A DNA stretch of 64,000 bases from Phyto melanocephala (GCA_941918925.1 OW799234.1:61918968-61982967); one strand, 5' to 3'. Shown: positions 22,334 through 34,255, counted from the first letter of the stretch. Numbers and translations are program-made. Notes: generated by a model not told the origin, from the sequence alone.

Positions 22334-22852
22334 AGCAAGTAAGAGTGCTATATTCGGCCGTGCGGAATCTTATATACCCTTCCCAACGTGTAGTCATACA
22401 ATAACAATTATATCACCATTCATCTCATTAATATAAGATACGTACATACATACACATACATATGTATGTTTCATTATTTTTAAAATGACTTTATCCGCTT
22501 AAAAACTGGGATTCAAACCTACGTTCTTTCAGTTTGTATTGGTTTTAAAAGACGATGTGGGCAGGTTTTTTTCTCTAAGTTGTTTATAGAGCGATTTTTC
22601 TGATTTTCAGTACCGATCTGCTCCCAAATATTTCTGATCTTTGGTACCTTACATGGGTCTTGAAAATGTCTGTGGGCTTTATAAAGTTGATTTTAACATA
22701 CACACGGACAGACTGACATAATGACACTGCTTAGTTGACTCCCCCATTTATAAGCTTTCAGAAAAATATATACTTTATGGGTTCGGAAATAAAAATGACA
22801 CACCTACATATATATACCCTTACAATCACTGTGAAGGGTATAAAAAGCAACC
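22334..22852 (-). mobile_element. mini-me-like element, short
   Basis: Starts AAGTAAGAGTGCTATATTCG with the palindrome at 22352-22368 (one arm mismatched: GTGCGGAAT). It ends CTTACAATCACTGTGAAGGG TATA. The body has ACGGACAGACTGACATAATG as the GTCY remnant and the core TATACTTTATGGGTTCGGAA. The A/T-rich middle and A/B-box-like words are absent. Confidence 0.75.
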
Positions 22853-24479
22853 ATAAAAATAAAAATACTACAGCTATTTGATAAATATTTTAACGTAAAA
22901 AATACACTACTTAGTATATATACGTTTTGCTAAAAACAAAATGTACGGTATTTTTCTAGGTCACAAAACAAAACATCAAAACATCTAAAAGTAAAAGCAT
23001 AATTTTAGGCTACTCTTAAACTTTTAAGAGAATATTTAACAAAAGCATTAAAAATAAACTAGATAAAACACGCTTGTATATGAATTTGCATAATAAAAAA
23101 CTGTAAGTGCATATAATTAAACATAAAAATGTGATTTTTTAATAAAATAATAAAGTAGTACTGAAAAGAGAAAGGTTAATGAAAACAATTTTTAGTTCAT
23201 TTATTTAATTATATCTAATATGTTTCAAAAAATATTTAGAATTTTTGTTTAAAAAAAATATTAATTGCAATAATACAAAAGATTTTTAACTATGTAAAGT
23301 CAACTAACAATTGTACACATTTTTTATTTTGTATTGCCTACTTTTAGGCTTTATTATTAAAACTTAAAATTAAGAGTTATACATACATATTCTTACATTT
23401 ACATTTTATTAGTTTATAATCTTTATGAACTTATATTTATATACATACATATTATTACATACATAAAGTCATGTCAAATTAAACTCTTGTCAAATTTAAC
23501 CCCCAAATGTACTTAAATAATCAATTACAAGCACTTAACCCTTATGCCGCCTTTAATCAGAAACAAACAAATTATGAACAAACAACCCAGCAAAATTATT
23601 AACAAACTAAGTTTCAAAGTATTTTGTTTTAAAACTTATATTTTCACAAGTGTAAACTGCTTCTAATACATATGAAAGGACTTAGCAAAATCATTGTTTA
23701 TAAATATTTTTTTTTATTCCCAATTTTAACTTTTCTTTTAATATTTTACTAAAACTTCAGTTCTAATGTTAACTACTGGTCTTTTTATTCATTTGATTAC
23801 TGATGGGGTTATTGAAATGACACATTTTATTTCCCAAGTCCTTGAAAATTATCAAAAAAAATTTCTTTACTTTACATACGCATCGTTTGTACACTTTTCC
23901 CTGAGACACACTTACATGTTAACGTACATGTATTAACATAATTTGACAAACTGTCTAAGAAGACAACACTTTAGCCAGACTTTGATATGTAATGGTTGGA
24001 TGAAAAACACGTAGACCTAAAAGGATACATTGATAACTCGTTAGACGGAGTAGCAAAAAAAAATAAACATTAAGTTATTAACAAAAAAAACTAAAAGCTT
24101 TTAAGTTTTCTAAGCAAACAATTTTATAACACCATAATAAAATTTATTTTTTATACTCTTCATACTAGAGTATAAAAGGGTATATACATCTGCATTTTAT
24201 ATACACAACAAAAACACTATTCATTTAAATATTAAAAGGACAATAAGAGTTAAACAGAATTAAACAAGTAAAAACACGAAATTAAAAAAAAAATATGTCT
24301 AATACTTAATTATACAAAAACCACACATTTTTTCAATGTGTATAAAATTCATTTGATAATGCCAAAACATAGCAATGTTTGATAGCAGTTATAAAGCATG
24401 ATTTTTTATGCGTAGTTTTTTTAAAAATCTAATCAAAGCACTCAAATTTGCATCATATATTCAAAATTATTATTGGATT
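22853..24479. other. AT-rich intron with a mini-me-like scrap
   Basis: Mostly featureless A/T-rich DNA. TTATACTCTTCATACTAGAG followed by TATAAAAGGGTATATA near 24148-24186 resembles the start hairpin of a mini-me-like copy, but nothing recognisable follows. Confidence 0.5.
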
Positions 24480-25420
24480 CGAGAAAATTGGTATTTGCCA
24501 TTTACTTTTTAAAAATAACTCCTTGCAAATGTTGGTCGCGGATCCGGTTCAAATGGTCCATTCGTAAGGTCCAATTTTTCACGACTTTTTCGAGAATTTC
24601 GGCCTGTATTCCATGAATAATACGTGTCATGTCCACATAGACCAGCGACTTCACATAGCCCCACAAGAAATAGTCAAGAGGCGTCAAATCACATGATCTT
24701 GGTGGCCAACTAACAGGGCCATTTCAAGAGATAAACTTCTCACCAAATTTATTCTTCAATAAGTCCATTGTTTTACGAGCTGTGTCGAATATGGCACCGT
24801 CTTGTTGAAACCACATATCAACCATGTCCAACTTAGCCAATTGAGGCAAAAAAAAAGTCGCGTATCGTGGCTCGATATTATTCGTCATTGACGGTAACGT
24901 TTTTTATGCGGTATTCTTTGAAGAAAAATGGACAGATGTTGCCACCAGCAAATAAACCATACCAAACTGTCGTTTTTTCGGTATGCATCGGTAACAGTTG
25001 TAAGACATGTGGCTGTTTTCCACTCCAGATGCGACAGTTTTGCTTGTTTACGTATACATTTTGCAAGAAATGAGCCTCATCGCTGAACACAATTTCTAGA
25101 TAAAACAGTGTATTTCCATCGAGCTGTTTTAAGGGCCGTTCACCGAAAATTCGACGTTTTGGTAGGTCATTCGACTTTAATTCTTGTACGAGTTGAATTT
25201 TATAGGCTTTCAAATGCAAATTGACATGTAACATTTTTCACGTGGTTGAATAACACATGCCCAGTAACTGAGAACGGCGACGACCTAACATTTCACTATC
25301 CTCATTAACACTGGTCGCTACGGCAGTAATATTCTCTTCGACACGCACTCTACGAACGCATGTCGGTGGTTCAAAGTCACGTACAAACGAATGTTCTTGA
25401 ATGGCTTTCTAGAACAGACA
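24480..25420 (-). pseudogene. DD41D-type mariner transposase relic, large
   Basis: On the minus strand the relic covers most of the protein: an N-terminal half with VRVEENITAV-like and LHVNLHLKAYKIQLVQELKS segments (25250-25380), and EIVFSDEAHFLQNVYVNKQN with CRIWSG. The QQDGA region lies at 24790-24815, and TPLDYFLWGYVKSLVYVDM plus a C-terminal tail ending GVIFKK at 24502. Frameshifts separate the catalytic regions. It shares motifs with the 38801 copy but differs at many residues, so it is another subfamily. TIRs were not identified. Confidence 0.8.
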
Positions 25421-25427
25421 TACAGAC

Positions 25428-25800
25428 GTCTAGTATATACGAATATAAGTTTGTCATTCCTTTTGTAATTTCTTCAATATTCATTTGAGACCCTATATAG
25501 ATAAATTCTGAAACATAATGGATAGAGGAATTGATTTTCTAAAGTCCGTCTGTCCATCTGTTCGTGTGTGTATTGAATTCAACTTATTAAAGACTATGCA
25601 TATACTTTAGACTCCTTTATGGCGTCAATTGAATATTTAGATATACTTTCGAAAATGTTTTGATTGAAAATGAGTTATGTGGGCACATAACGACCTGAGA
25701 TATGAGCAAGATAACACTATTTCCTTTGTTTTTACCTAAACAAAATTAAATTTTGCAGCTCCTATGGAACCTCCTGCAACGTTTGTTACATATATTTATA
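25428..25800 (+). mobile_element. mini-me-like element, degenerate
   Basis: Has GTCATTCCTTTTGTAATTTC, a core GAGACCCTATATAGATAAAT, a GTCCGTCTGTCCATCTGTTC tract and TGAGATATGAGCAAGATAAC. The terminal hairpin and palindrome tail are gone. It abuts the pogo-like element. Confidence 0.6.
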
Positions 25801-26244
25801 TAAGATACAGTCGAACTTCTCTATAGCGAACTTCTCTATAAAGAAAACTTCTCTATAACGAATAAAATTCGTGAACACAACATTTTTGTAAGAATTTTCA
25901 TACATTTTGATCTCCCCTATAACGAACTTCCCTATAGCGAAGTTCTCTCTGTAACATACAATTTTTTAAGACCTAAATAGAATTTTTCACACTAAATAAT
26001 CTCTCTATTGCGAATTTTAACAATCGATTTTTTGTATCAATTAAGTCACAGAAAATATAACTGTAAAAGACGTTACATTTTCAACGCTTGCTACGACTGT
26101 CACATAAAAAAGAAAACAGTGGCATAAGTTTACACACCTACGTACGCAGAGCATGGAATTCAGATGTCAAAAGTTGAACAATTCGTAACTGTTTTAATAA
26201 AGCTGGGTTTCCGATAAATTCTACAGAAACTGCAGATAAAGTAG

Positions 26245-26610
26245 ATGAAAATAATTCCCATCTGTCATAGTTATGGTTGGAATATGCAAACAGCAATAAT
26301 ATTGAAGGTGTAGAGGTTGAAGATTATGTAAATGTTGATTGCAAAACAATCACCATGGAGTGTCGTTCCGATAAAGATATTCTACAAAGCATTTTATTCA
26401 GTTACTATGAAGTCAATGTTCGTTCAGAATCAGACGATGAAGAATCTGACATAGAACAAAATATTGCCTTCACTCGTCGAAAACTCGTCTTTTAACACGA
26501 TACGAACCTTTTTGGAATCTCGAAACAATGTACCTGGGGATATTTTTTCTCTTCTTAATCGTTGTAAAGACTTTGTTGACGAAGAAAAGTGGAAACATCG
26601 AAAATAAATG
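26245..26610 (+). pseudogene. pogo/Tigger transposase C-terminal remnant
   Basis: The reading frame contains EYANSNNIEGVEVEDYVNVD and an ILQSIL segment. An acidic stretch SESDDEESDIEQN follows and then, after a frameshift near 26490, FLESRNNVPGDIFSLLNRC and DFVDEEKWKHRK with a stop. The order (FxxYVxVD, DxDI, acidic linker, terminal alpha-helical tail) is that of the region after the DDE domain in pogo/Tigger/jerky-like proteins. The helix-turn-helix and DDE domains are deleted. No function is expected. Confidence 0.55.
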
Positions 26611-26746
26611 AAAATTACATCTTTCTTTAACACCATATAAAAACTTGCTTACATATCTTTTTTTCTACATTTAAAGAAAAAAATTTAAATGTGTTCATGT
26701 TAAAAAAAAATGTTCTCCAAATATAATTTTTTTTCTACATATGTAT

Positions 26747-26954
26747 CAAGGCACATTTATTCATCAGGTAGTCTTGTTTCGTCAGCTGATTATTTTTTCT
26801 TCGCTTTTTTTAAATTTCAGCTGTCAAAGTCTATAGATAAAAAACAAATTTCTCTTCTCTCTCATTAATTTCGAATGTCAAACTTCATATATAAAAAATA
26901 TAAACAAAAAAATTCTTTTCGAACTGCAATTACCTGATGAATTAATATGCCTTG
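26747..26954. mobile_element. MITE nested in the pogo-like element
   Basis: The left end CAAGGCACATTTATTCATCA is mirrored at the right (reverse complement CAAGGCATATTAATTCATCA). The 8-bp duplication ATATGTAT lies at 26739-26746 and 26955-26962. It is 208 bp and non-coding. Its interior resembles the MITE at 21198-22215. Confidence 0.88.
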
Positions 26955-27235
26955 ATATGTATGTAATAATAAAAAATTAATGTGTTCATGTAAAAACTAT
27001 TTTTTTTGTGTCTTAATAAATATATTTTCTACATAAAAGAAAATTAGCCAAAATTTTCTGCAGTTTCTCTATAACGAATTTTCTCTATAACGTAGAAATT
27101 TGACGGTCTCCAACTGCTACGTTATAGAGAAGTTCGACTGTATATGTTTATTTGTCAACAATTACAGAAAATCTTGGTTCAAGGGTCAATTACCAATTAA
27201 GATACCGGTGAAAAAAAATTTCTTTAGAAAAGTAT

Positions 27236-28010
27236 AAAAACAAGTAACAGTGCTATATTCGGCCGTGCCGAATCTTATATACCCTTCACAACGTGTAGTC
27301 ATGCAATAACAATTGTTTGTATCACCATTCATCCCATATAAAATACGTGCATACGTACACGTTAGAATAAATGTGGCATCGAATCCCAGCTGAGCCAAAA
27401 AAATTTTATTTTATTTTATTTAATATAGTATTTATATTTTATTATTTTTTTTATATTTTTTTTAAATTTTTTTAAAAAAATTTTTTAGAAAAATTTTTTT
27501 AAATTTTTTTTTAAATTTTTTTTTAAATTTTTTTTTAAATTTTTTTTTGTAGTTTTTTTTTATTATTTTTTTCTTATTTTTAATATTTTTTTTTTGTAAT
27601 TTTTTTTGTTTGGTATGTTTTTTACATGTTCTATGTATGTATGTTGTTGTTGTAATTGTGAAAAAAAACGAGGTGGTCGTGGTTTTTTGCTCATATCTCA
27701 GAAAGTTATGGGGCGATTGTGCTGAATTTCAATAGCGATTCATTCCTGGATATTTCCAAGAGATTGATACCATACACAGATCTGGGGAACATATAGTTGC
27801 TTCTAAAAGTTGATTTCAACCAACACACAGACAGACGGGCAGACGGACAGACGGATAGACGGACAGACGGTCAGGGCTTAATCGACTCCTCTATTCATAA
27901 GCTTTCAGAAAATATATACTTTATGGGGTCGGAAATGAAAATTGTAGAAATTACAAACGGAATGACAAAGCTATATATACCCTTGTGCACCACAGGTGAA
28001 GGATATAAAA
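27236..28010 (-). mobile_element. mini-me-like element, complete, with A/T middle
   Basis: The order is ACAAGTAACAGTGCTATA; palindrome 27257-27273; CACAACGTGTAGTCATGCAA; TGGCATCGAATCCCAGCTGA (27370); an A/T tract (27400-27610); GAGGTGGTCGTGG; ATGGGGCGATTGTGCTGAA; the GTCY tract as GACAGACGGGCAGACGGAC; the core TATACTTTATGGGGTCGGAA; and GGTGAAGGATATA. The open frame at 27797-28030 is a product of this repeat, not a gene. Confidence 0.8.
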
Positions 28011-28039
28011 ATATAAAAAAAAAATTTTAAAAAAATTAA

Positions 28040-28465
28040 AAAAAATTTTTTTTTTGGCTCAGCTGGGATTCGATGCCACGTTTTGTCTAACCAGTATACA
28101 CGTTTGTATGTATGTATGTTGTTGTTGTAATGTTGTTTTTGTGAAAAAAAATCGAGGTGGTCGTGGGTTTTTGCTCATATCTCAGTTGTTTATGTACCAA
28201 TGTTTCTGATTTTCAATACCGTTCTACTCCCGAATATTTCTGATATTTTAATACCTCACCCGGGTCCGAGCGATGTCGGGGGTCTTCAAAAAGTTGATTT
28301 CAACATACACACGGACAGACGGACAGACTGACAGAGCCTAATCGACTCCCCTATTCATAAGCTTTCAGAAAATATATACTTTATGGGGTCGGAAATGAAA
28401 ATTGTAGAAATTTCACACGGAATGACAAACCTATATATACCCTTTCTCACTGTGTGAAGGGTATA
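28040..28465 (-). mobile_element. mini-me-like element, tail missing
   Basis: Starts in GGCTCAGCTGGGATTCGATG and continues through GAGGTGGTCGTGGG, GATGTCGGGGGTCTTCAAAA, the ACGGACAGACGGACAGACTG tract and the core to CACTGTGTGAAGGGTATA. It lies in tandem behind the previous copy and lacks the palindrome end. Confidence 0.8.
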
Positions 28466-28639
28466 ATAAAGGTACAGATTATGGATTTCCTAAATACGTT
28501 GCACCATACAATTATCAGTTATGGTCTTAAGATTCTTAGTGTTGAAAAGAAATAAAAACCACTAGTATTTCTATTTGTATATCCTTTGTTTGTATGTATA
28601 TATGTATTCCGTTTGTATGAATATACGTATGTACATGAT

Positions 28640-28700
28640 GGTACAAATTGTGTGAAGGATACACAAATTTCGGCACAGCCAAAAGTAGCGGTTGTAGAAA
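28640..28700 (+). repeat. degenerate mini-me-like tail
   Basis: TGTGTGAAGGATACACAAAT then TTCGGCACAGCCAAAA (28668-28684) and GTAGCGGTTGTAG: a mutated tail-plus-palindrome. Confidence 0.45.
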
Positions 28701-29615
28701 AAATATCAAAATTATATAAACATTTATTTTCACAACCGTTTCCAGAGTATTCCGTGTAACATATTTCATGTCTATTACATTAACAATAAGCTGCAAAATA
28801 CTTTATAAGTCTGAAAATACTTTAGATGGAAATAATATTAAAAAAATGCTTTCACACACCTTGTAATCCAATATTAAAAGTCTTTTATTATTTTATATTT
28901 TGAATAAACACACACACACATACAAAAACTAAATATGTATGTGGATTACAATGCGTGAGCAAACACTTACATATTTATTCACATTTCCACACAGGCATTC
29001 TTATGGTACCGAAATCTGTTTTCATTTTTGGCCTTTTGTTTATATTTATAGACTTTTTAAAGAACTTTGTAACACAATAATAACTTTTTATATTTTTAAT
29101 TCATTATTTGAATTTTTTTTTTTGTTGCCGTTTATTTAAATAATATTTTCCTAACAATGGGAATATCAAAACTGCAAAAGTTTCTTTATATAATCCGTTG
29201 CACACGTTGAATTTCTTTCCGTATTATTAGAAGAATTTAATTAAGTAAATGTTAGGGTATACAGCGAAAATGACAAATGAAATGCACGGGAAGGTTGAGT
29301 GATTAAGAGAAAATTTTTCGGTGAAGGATTTGATTCATTATCCTGTTTAATTTTACAGATATAAAATTAAATGAATTTGGTTTTCTCTCAAACACTTCAA
29401 TGCTGTACATATATCGATGGTCACAAGTAGAAAGGCACTCGTATATTTTACGAAACAGAAAGTGTTAATGCAATGGTATCTAAAATAAGAGTTTTACAAG
29501 CAATTTTTCAAAAGAAGTTATATTGTGCTAACACAGTTTCTTTCTCCTGTAAAGTTACAATTGTTTGAGTAAAGGCTTATCTACCTATGACCATCGACTA
29601 CTCGAGCTATTTAGG
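28701..29615. other. AT-rich intron, no gene seen
   Basis: No coding or repeat-family signal. Confidence 0.5.
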
Positions 29616-29619
29616 GTCA

Positions 29620-30033
29620 TAACACCCAATTTACATGATGAATTTTATGACGTCCAATTTTCTTAATTCCCTTTTGAAGTTGTTACCAAAAACTACTCAA
29701 ATTTATACGATGGTTTTTTTTGGACGTCTAATTTCTAATTTGTATTGTAGACTATTAAATTAATATATTTAATATTTTTGATTTTCTTTATTTTGAATGT
29801 CGAAAACACTTATTACTGTTTAATATTTTTTTTTATCAGTCAAAAAGCACAATCCAGTTGATGAGAATACAAAAATAAAACGTAACAGAAAGAACAAAAA
29901 AAGTGTTAAACGAAGTGTCAAAACCATGAAAGCAGAAACCATGTCTATTTTTCTACCCCCCTTTCTTCTCTACACCGCTTGCTACGAAACAAAAAATGAC
30001 GTCCAAAATTAGACGTCATAAAATTCATTATGT
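29620..30033. mobile_element. TIR element with ATGACGTC subterminal words
   Basis: The left end TTTACATGATGAATTTTATG then ACGTCCAATTTT is mirrored at the right (reverse complement TTTACATAATGAATTTTATG then ACGTCTAATTTT). GACGT words recur inside (29720-29730, 29998-30010). The core is AT-rich and non-coding. The flanks gave no clear duplication. Confidence 0.65.
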
Positions 30034-30239
30034 AAACCTACTGTAAGTTTAAAAAAAACGGCTCAGTAGTGCGATTCGCAAACTTGTTTTAAAGAAAATC
30101 GATTGATTTCGGTACTCAGCAATATGTTTTAACGACAGTTGTTTATGTTATCGAAATGACAATAATTTTGTTGTTGTTTATTTTATCGACTAAAAGTTAA
30201 ACTTTATACCCAACTAAAAAACCACTTCTTTTAGTCTCG

Positions 30240-30450
30240 GCTATGGCGCGACTACATGCACAGAGAAAACAGTATCGGTTGTGTGTACCGCAATTATTGC
30301 CAATCGCATAGTTTAGTTTTGATAGTAGAATTTTACAGTTATATCTGCAGAATTTCGTTTCGGAATATAAATATGAAGTCAGCACTAATAAATTATGATT
30401 CTTGCTATAGAAATTTTATACATACAAATGAAAAGTTCGATTGTAGGAAC
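30240..30450. repeat. dispersed repeat shared with 57205-57390
   Basis: GAAAACAGTATCGGTTGTG, ATCGCATAGTTTAGTT, TGATAGTAGA, CAGAATTTCGTTTC, GAATATAAATATG and ACTAATAAATTATGATTCTT occur in the same order at both sites, roughly 80-85% identical by eye. Function unknown; it may be part of a longer old element. Confidence 0.65.
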
Positions 30451-30460
30451 TGAACCATTC

Positions 30461-31039
30461 GATTGGCAATGGGGGTAATGTTAGTGGTGAATTTATTAAG
30501 ACACTTTTTGTGAATCCTACTTAAATGTAGCAGTTGTCGAGTGTCGTCAAAAAGTCTAATTGAATCGCATAATCGTTTGTGCAAACAACAATAAGTATGG
30601 ACAAATGAATATTTAAAAAAAAGTTAGAAAAATCTTATTTATATTTGACCAAATATGTCCACTAATAACAACTCAGTTCCACTAAATTGTATTCATATGT
30701 ACAGTCGCTGAGATTAAAAAACGGGCAGACACATAATCTATGGTTCTATGAAGGAAAATACATCTCGTGTTTTTGTCTCTTATCACAGTTATCATTTTAT
30801 TTAAAACCAAAAATATACATATACATATATATATATATTCCATATTCCATTTTAAAATACTCACGAAGTCTTAACTAAGATAAGGACACTATTAAGAATT
30901 AAATCGAAAGTCGAGCAATCAATGTTTTATGCGGTAAATATACTGTTATTATTGCATTATATTTGTTTTAAAATTTTTTAGTCTTTATTATCTTAAGCCT
31001 GGTATTCTGCTCAATATTTTATGCGAACTTTTGATAAAA
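30461..31039. other. intron, no gene seen
   Basis: No recognisable feature beyond a TATA/TACATA-rich patch at 30810-30840. Confidence 0.5.
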
Positions 31040-31745
31040 TAAAACATATAAGAATGCTTTATTCGGCCACACCGAATCTGGTAATGCCCTTCACCAACTT
31101 GTGCATATTTAACATAACCACAGCTAACTCAGCTTGGATTTCAGATTTATTATTTTTGACGCCATATTTGATTTGAATTTGTATACACTTGATAGTGTTC
31201 TACTCGTCCAGCCCATTCATTTGATACCACTATTATGGTGGTTTCATTTTTACACAATTTTCTTTTCATTAAAATAATACTCGTATACAAGTTTTATTAT
31301 TCTTTATTAGCTTCAAAACATTCCATTGTTAGATTGTAAAATAAGTTTATGTGTTTATGTACCAATAATTAAAAAAAAAAGAACAAAAAGTTTATCAAGT
31401 TTATATCGATGTGCTGTGAAAAAAACGAGGTTGTCTTAGTTTTTTCACAGCACATCCATCCACATCTTAGTTGTTTATGGACCTATTTTTCTAATTTTGA
31501 ATACCGATCTGCTCCCAAATTATTTTGATATTTGATACCACACACGAGTCTGAACGATGTCGGGAAGCCTTAAAAACCTGATTTCAACATATACACACGT
31601 GGACGGACATTGCTCAATCGACTTTCTTAGTCATAAGCTTTCCAAAAATATATACTTAATGGAGTCGCGAACGAATGTTGTGGAAATTTCACACTGAATG
31701 GCAAACGTCTATATACTTTAACACTCTCAGCAAAATGTATACGAA
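31040..31745 (-). mobile_element. mini-me-like element, degenerate
   Basis: Palindrome ATTCGGCCACACCGAAT (31061-31077), then CTTCACCAACTTGTGCATAT, AACGAGGTTGTCTTAG, TGAACGATGTCGGGAAGCCT, a collapsed GTCY tract (GTGGACGGACATTGC) and the core TATACTTAATGGAGTCGCGA. It ends in a decayed ACACTCTCAGCAAAATGTAT. Confidence 0.65.
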
Positions 31746-32066
31746 TTCGTAAGAAATACTTATATAACAATGTTGCCTAATCAGTACACTGTTTATACCG
31801 TAAAAAACATATAAAATATTTCTGTCGTAGGAAATAATGTGAATAATAGTAACTTCGTAGAAAATTTAAAACAAAGCTGATCCATATTTTTTTTCTCAAT
31901 TTAAAAAATAATTTTTGTGTCAAATTCTTCGTGTCAAATAACAAAAGTTGATCAACTAATTGTACAAGTTGAAACAGAGTACTAGGCTTTATCAATCATT
32001 CTCTAAAGTTTATTAGTATACTTTGTAGAATATTGAAATTGACGTAAAAGAACCAGTCAACGATAC

Positions 32067-32381
32067 ATGATATTATGTCTAGATTTACTGAAAAAAGTTA
32101 GAAACAAACAACGTGAACCCCGATCAGAGAAGCTATTCTCCAGTGATATAGATTTACTGGAAAAAGATAGGTTAGAAACAAACAACGTTATTCCCGATCA
32201 GAAAAGATATCTTCCAATGATAGAAGAGAATAAACATCATTTTATAAAAAGATTTCTTCGAAAAAATACCTTTTTGAGAAAGTTGCACGAAAGAAGCCAA
32301 ATAACCGACTCTTTTTTACTCGTCAATATGTGGCTACGCCAGAAAAACAATATAAGTTTTTTTAACAATTCTGAAGACTAA
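32067..32381 (+). other. unexplained open frame with an internal duplication
   Basis: A frame of 104 codons with charged, helix-like composition (RNKQREPRSEKLF; IEENKHHFIKRFLRKNTFLR). The DNA contains two diverged tandem units of about 75-80 bp that both start TAGATTTACTG-RAAAAAG and share AGAAACAAACAACGT and CCCGATCAGA. A 5-bp difference puts part of the second unit in another frame, which argues against a maintained protein. No start context, splice site or family match is evident. It could be a scrap of a retroelement or of a host coding region. Confidence 0.25.
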
Positions 32382-32447
32382 TTTAAAAAAAAGTGTTAAA
32401 AAACCTGAACAGTTGTTAAGAAAGATGCCGAATTGATGATTTTGGCT

Positions 32448-33057
32448 CTTAACCTACCGTTGCCACATGCAAGCGCAAGTGAAAAAAAAACCAATACACT
32501 AACACTTTTTTACTAACACAACTACACTTTGGCAACCTGCGACTCAGCTTGCGAAGAAATTTTTAAGCAAGTAAAATTTTTACGGTTACGGCAAGTAAAG
32601 TGACAAGCCGAAAAACAGTGTTGTCTAATACTGAGTTTTTTGTTAACTCAATAATATATCATACAATTGTGGTAAATAATTCAGCTAATTTTTTTAATAA
32701 ATATGTATATATGTATATGAAGAATATTAAGAAAAAATATAAATATTCATTTAAAATGTAAGTTTTAATATAAATATCAAAATTTAATAAAAAAAATTAT
32801 ATTAAAAAGTTACATGTCTAAAGGTAACGTTCAATAGTTGCTATTGACAACACTTAATTACCAATTGAAGCAGCGCCATTTGTTTTAAATTTGCTTGAAG
32901 TTTATTTGTTGACGACATTTTAAAAATGAACTTGCACTGTGCTGTGTAGCCACTCAAAAAATTTTTGTGTTTGTTTTGAAATTTCTCCTGATTTTCGTTA
33001 GTAATACGTATACACTACTTGCAAGTAAATACTTGCCTGTGGCAACGTAGGGTAAGA
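32448..33057. mobile_element. TIR element with GTTGCCAC ends
   Basis: Ends CTTAACCTACCGTTGCCACA on the left and, on the other strand, CTTACCCTACGTTGCCACAG at the right. GCAAG/CAAGTA words cluster inside both ends (32480-32600 and 33016-33035). A second inverted pair, CAGTGTTGTC (32620) against GACAACACT (32846), suggests another small element inside it. No coding sequence and no clear target duplication. Confidence 0.6.
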
Positions 33058-33258
33058 AACCCTCTCTTTTACAACAGCGTTGATGCATAGGAGTGTTACG
33101 GTTCATAACAGATATAGTTTGTCAACCTTCGAATGGTTGATATATTAATGCACTTTCTAAGCTAAAAATTTTTTAAAAATTTGCGAGCGGTCTCAGCATA
33201 GCTTTCCAAAGTTGTTCCTTCGTAAAGCACTCAATTTTTAAAAATCAAAACATAAATA

Positions 33259-33687
33259 AAAGGTCCGCCAAATAACTTCTTTTTTTTTGAAAATGCTATA
33301 AAAAGTGTAGCTTCGGCTGTGTGGCACGTAGCGCCATCCTGATGAAGCCAAATGTTGCCAATATCTTCCCCTTCAATTTTTGTGAACAAAAATTCGTTCA
33401 ACATGGCCCGATAACGATCGCCATTGCCTACGGACACTCCTTGCTCATTTTCGAGAAAAATGGCCCAACTATGCCTCTGGACCAAAATCCACACCAAACA
33501 GTGACTCGTGTTGGGTGTATCGGCTTTTCAATGTATGCGTGCGGGTTTTCTGTGCCCCAAATGCGACAATGTTGCTTGATCAAAATGAGCTTCATCTGAA
33601 AAGATGATTTTTTTGGCAAAATCGGCCAAAGTAATGTCGCAATATTTCCCAGCGTTGTTCAACCATATTCGTTAGATGGCGACCCTT
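33259..33687 (-). mobile_element. deleted mariner with TIR family B, catalytic core only
   Basis: TA flanks both sides. Ends AAAGGTCCGCCAAATAAC and, on the other strand, AAGGGTCGCCATCTAACG. On the minus strand a continuous core can be read: WLNNAGKY, DFAKKIIFSDEAHF, KQHCRIWGTENPHAYIEKP, TVWCGFWSRGIVGPFF, NGDRYRAMLNEFLFTKIE, NIWLHQDGATCHTAEAT. It needs two frame changes. The N-terminus and everything after the second catalytic D (including the third) are missing, and the frame runs straight into the TIR. The same core-to-TIR junction is found at 17057. Confidence 0.75.
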
Positions 33688-33922
33688 TATGTGACAGCTG
33701 CTTAATTTCAGAGTTGCCACTTGCACAAAAAAAAATACACTAGATTAAAAAAATTTAGTTTTACTGAGACACTTTTTATATTGAAAGGCATCAGCATCCA
33801 GAGACGTTAAAAGTTGTCCAAAGTCACTAGCACATCGATTAGTCACTAAACCGCCGGTCTGTGTTATTCGCTTTGGGAACATTTACAACCTATCACTATC
33901 TAGTGATTAGAAAAACAATAAA

Positions 33923-34060
33923 AACAACTTAGAGTGCTATATTCGGCCGTGCCGAATCTGATAATACCCTTCACCATCATGTACATAGGTATAATCCCAC
34001 ATCGTAGCTTAACCTATATTTCATGTTATACGCCATTTTTTCTTATTATTTCATATACAC
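33923..34060 (-). repeat. mini-me-like end piece
   Basis: CAACTTAGAGTGCTAT, palindrome 33941-33957, CTGATAATACCCTTCACCAT and CATCGTAGCTTAACCTATAT, matching the end of the 60959-61840 copy in reverse. No body follows. Confidence 0.7.
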
Positions 34061-34255
34061 ACATATCATTGAGTTAGTACGAAATTTACCAACATCTGTT
34101 TTTCCGGTATTCGTTTTTGCACGTCATTACCACAAGTTTTTTCAATGTTTGCATTTAGCTTAAGATGTCGGTAAGACAGTTTTTGCAATTATGCAGTTGC
34201 ATTATATGTCACATGTTTTTTTAAACAAGTTGGTATTAGTTAAACAATGTTTTTT

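Larger units (their letters stand above)
25808..27140 (+). mobile_element. pogo/Tigger-like element with TA duplication
   Basis: The left end CAGTCGAACTTCTCTATAGC is mirrored at the right (reverse complement CAGTCGAACTTCTCTATAAC). TA flanks both (25806-25807, 27141-27142). The subterminal regions repeat TTCTCTATAACGAA. CAGT-starting TIRs, TA sites and the encoded C-terminal remnant fit pogo/Tigger elements. At 1333 bp it lacks the DDE core. A MITE is nested at 26747-26954. Confidence 0.82.

Noticed and set aside
27797..28030. 77-codon frame with RRADGQTDRRTDG
   Set aside because: Translation of the GTCY microsatellite of a mini-me-like copy.
33321..33599. 92-codon + strand frame MARSAILMKPNVANI
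   Set aside because: Antisense of the mariner core (QQDGATCHT region). The same shadow appears at 17116 and 39222.
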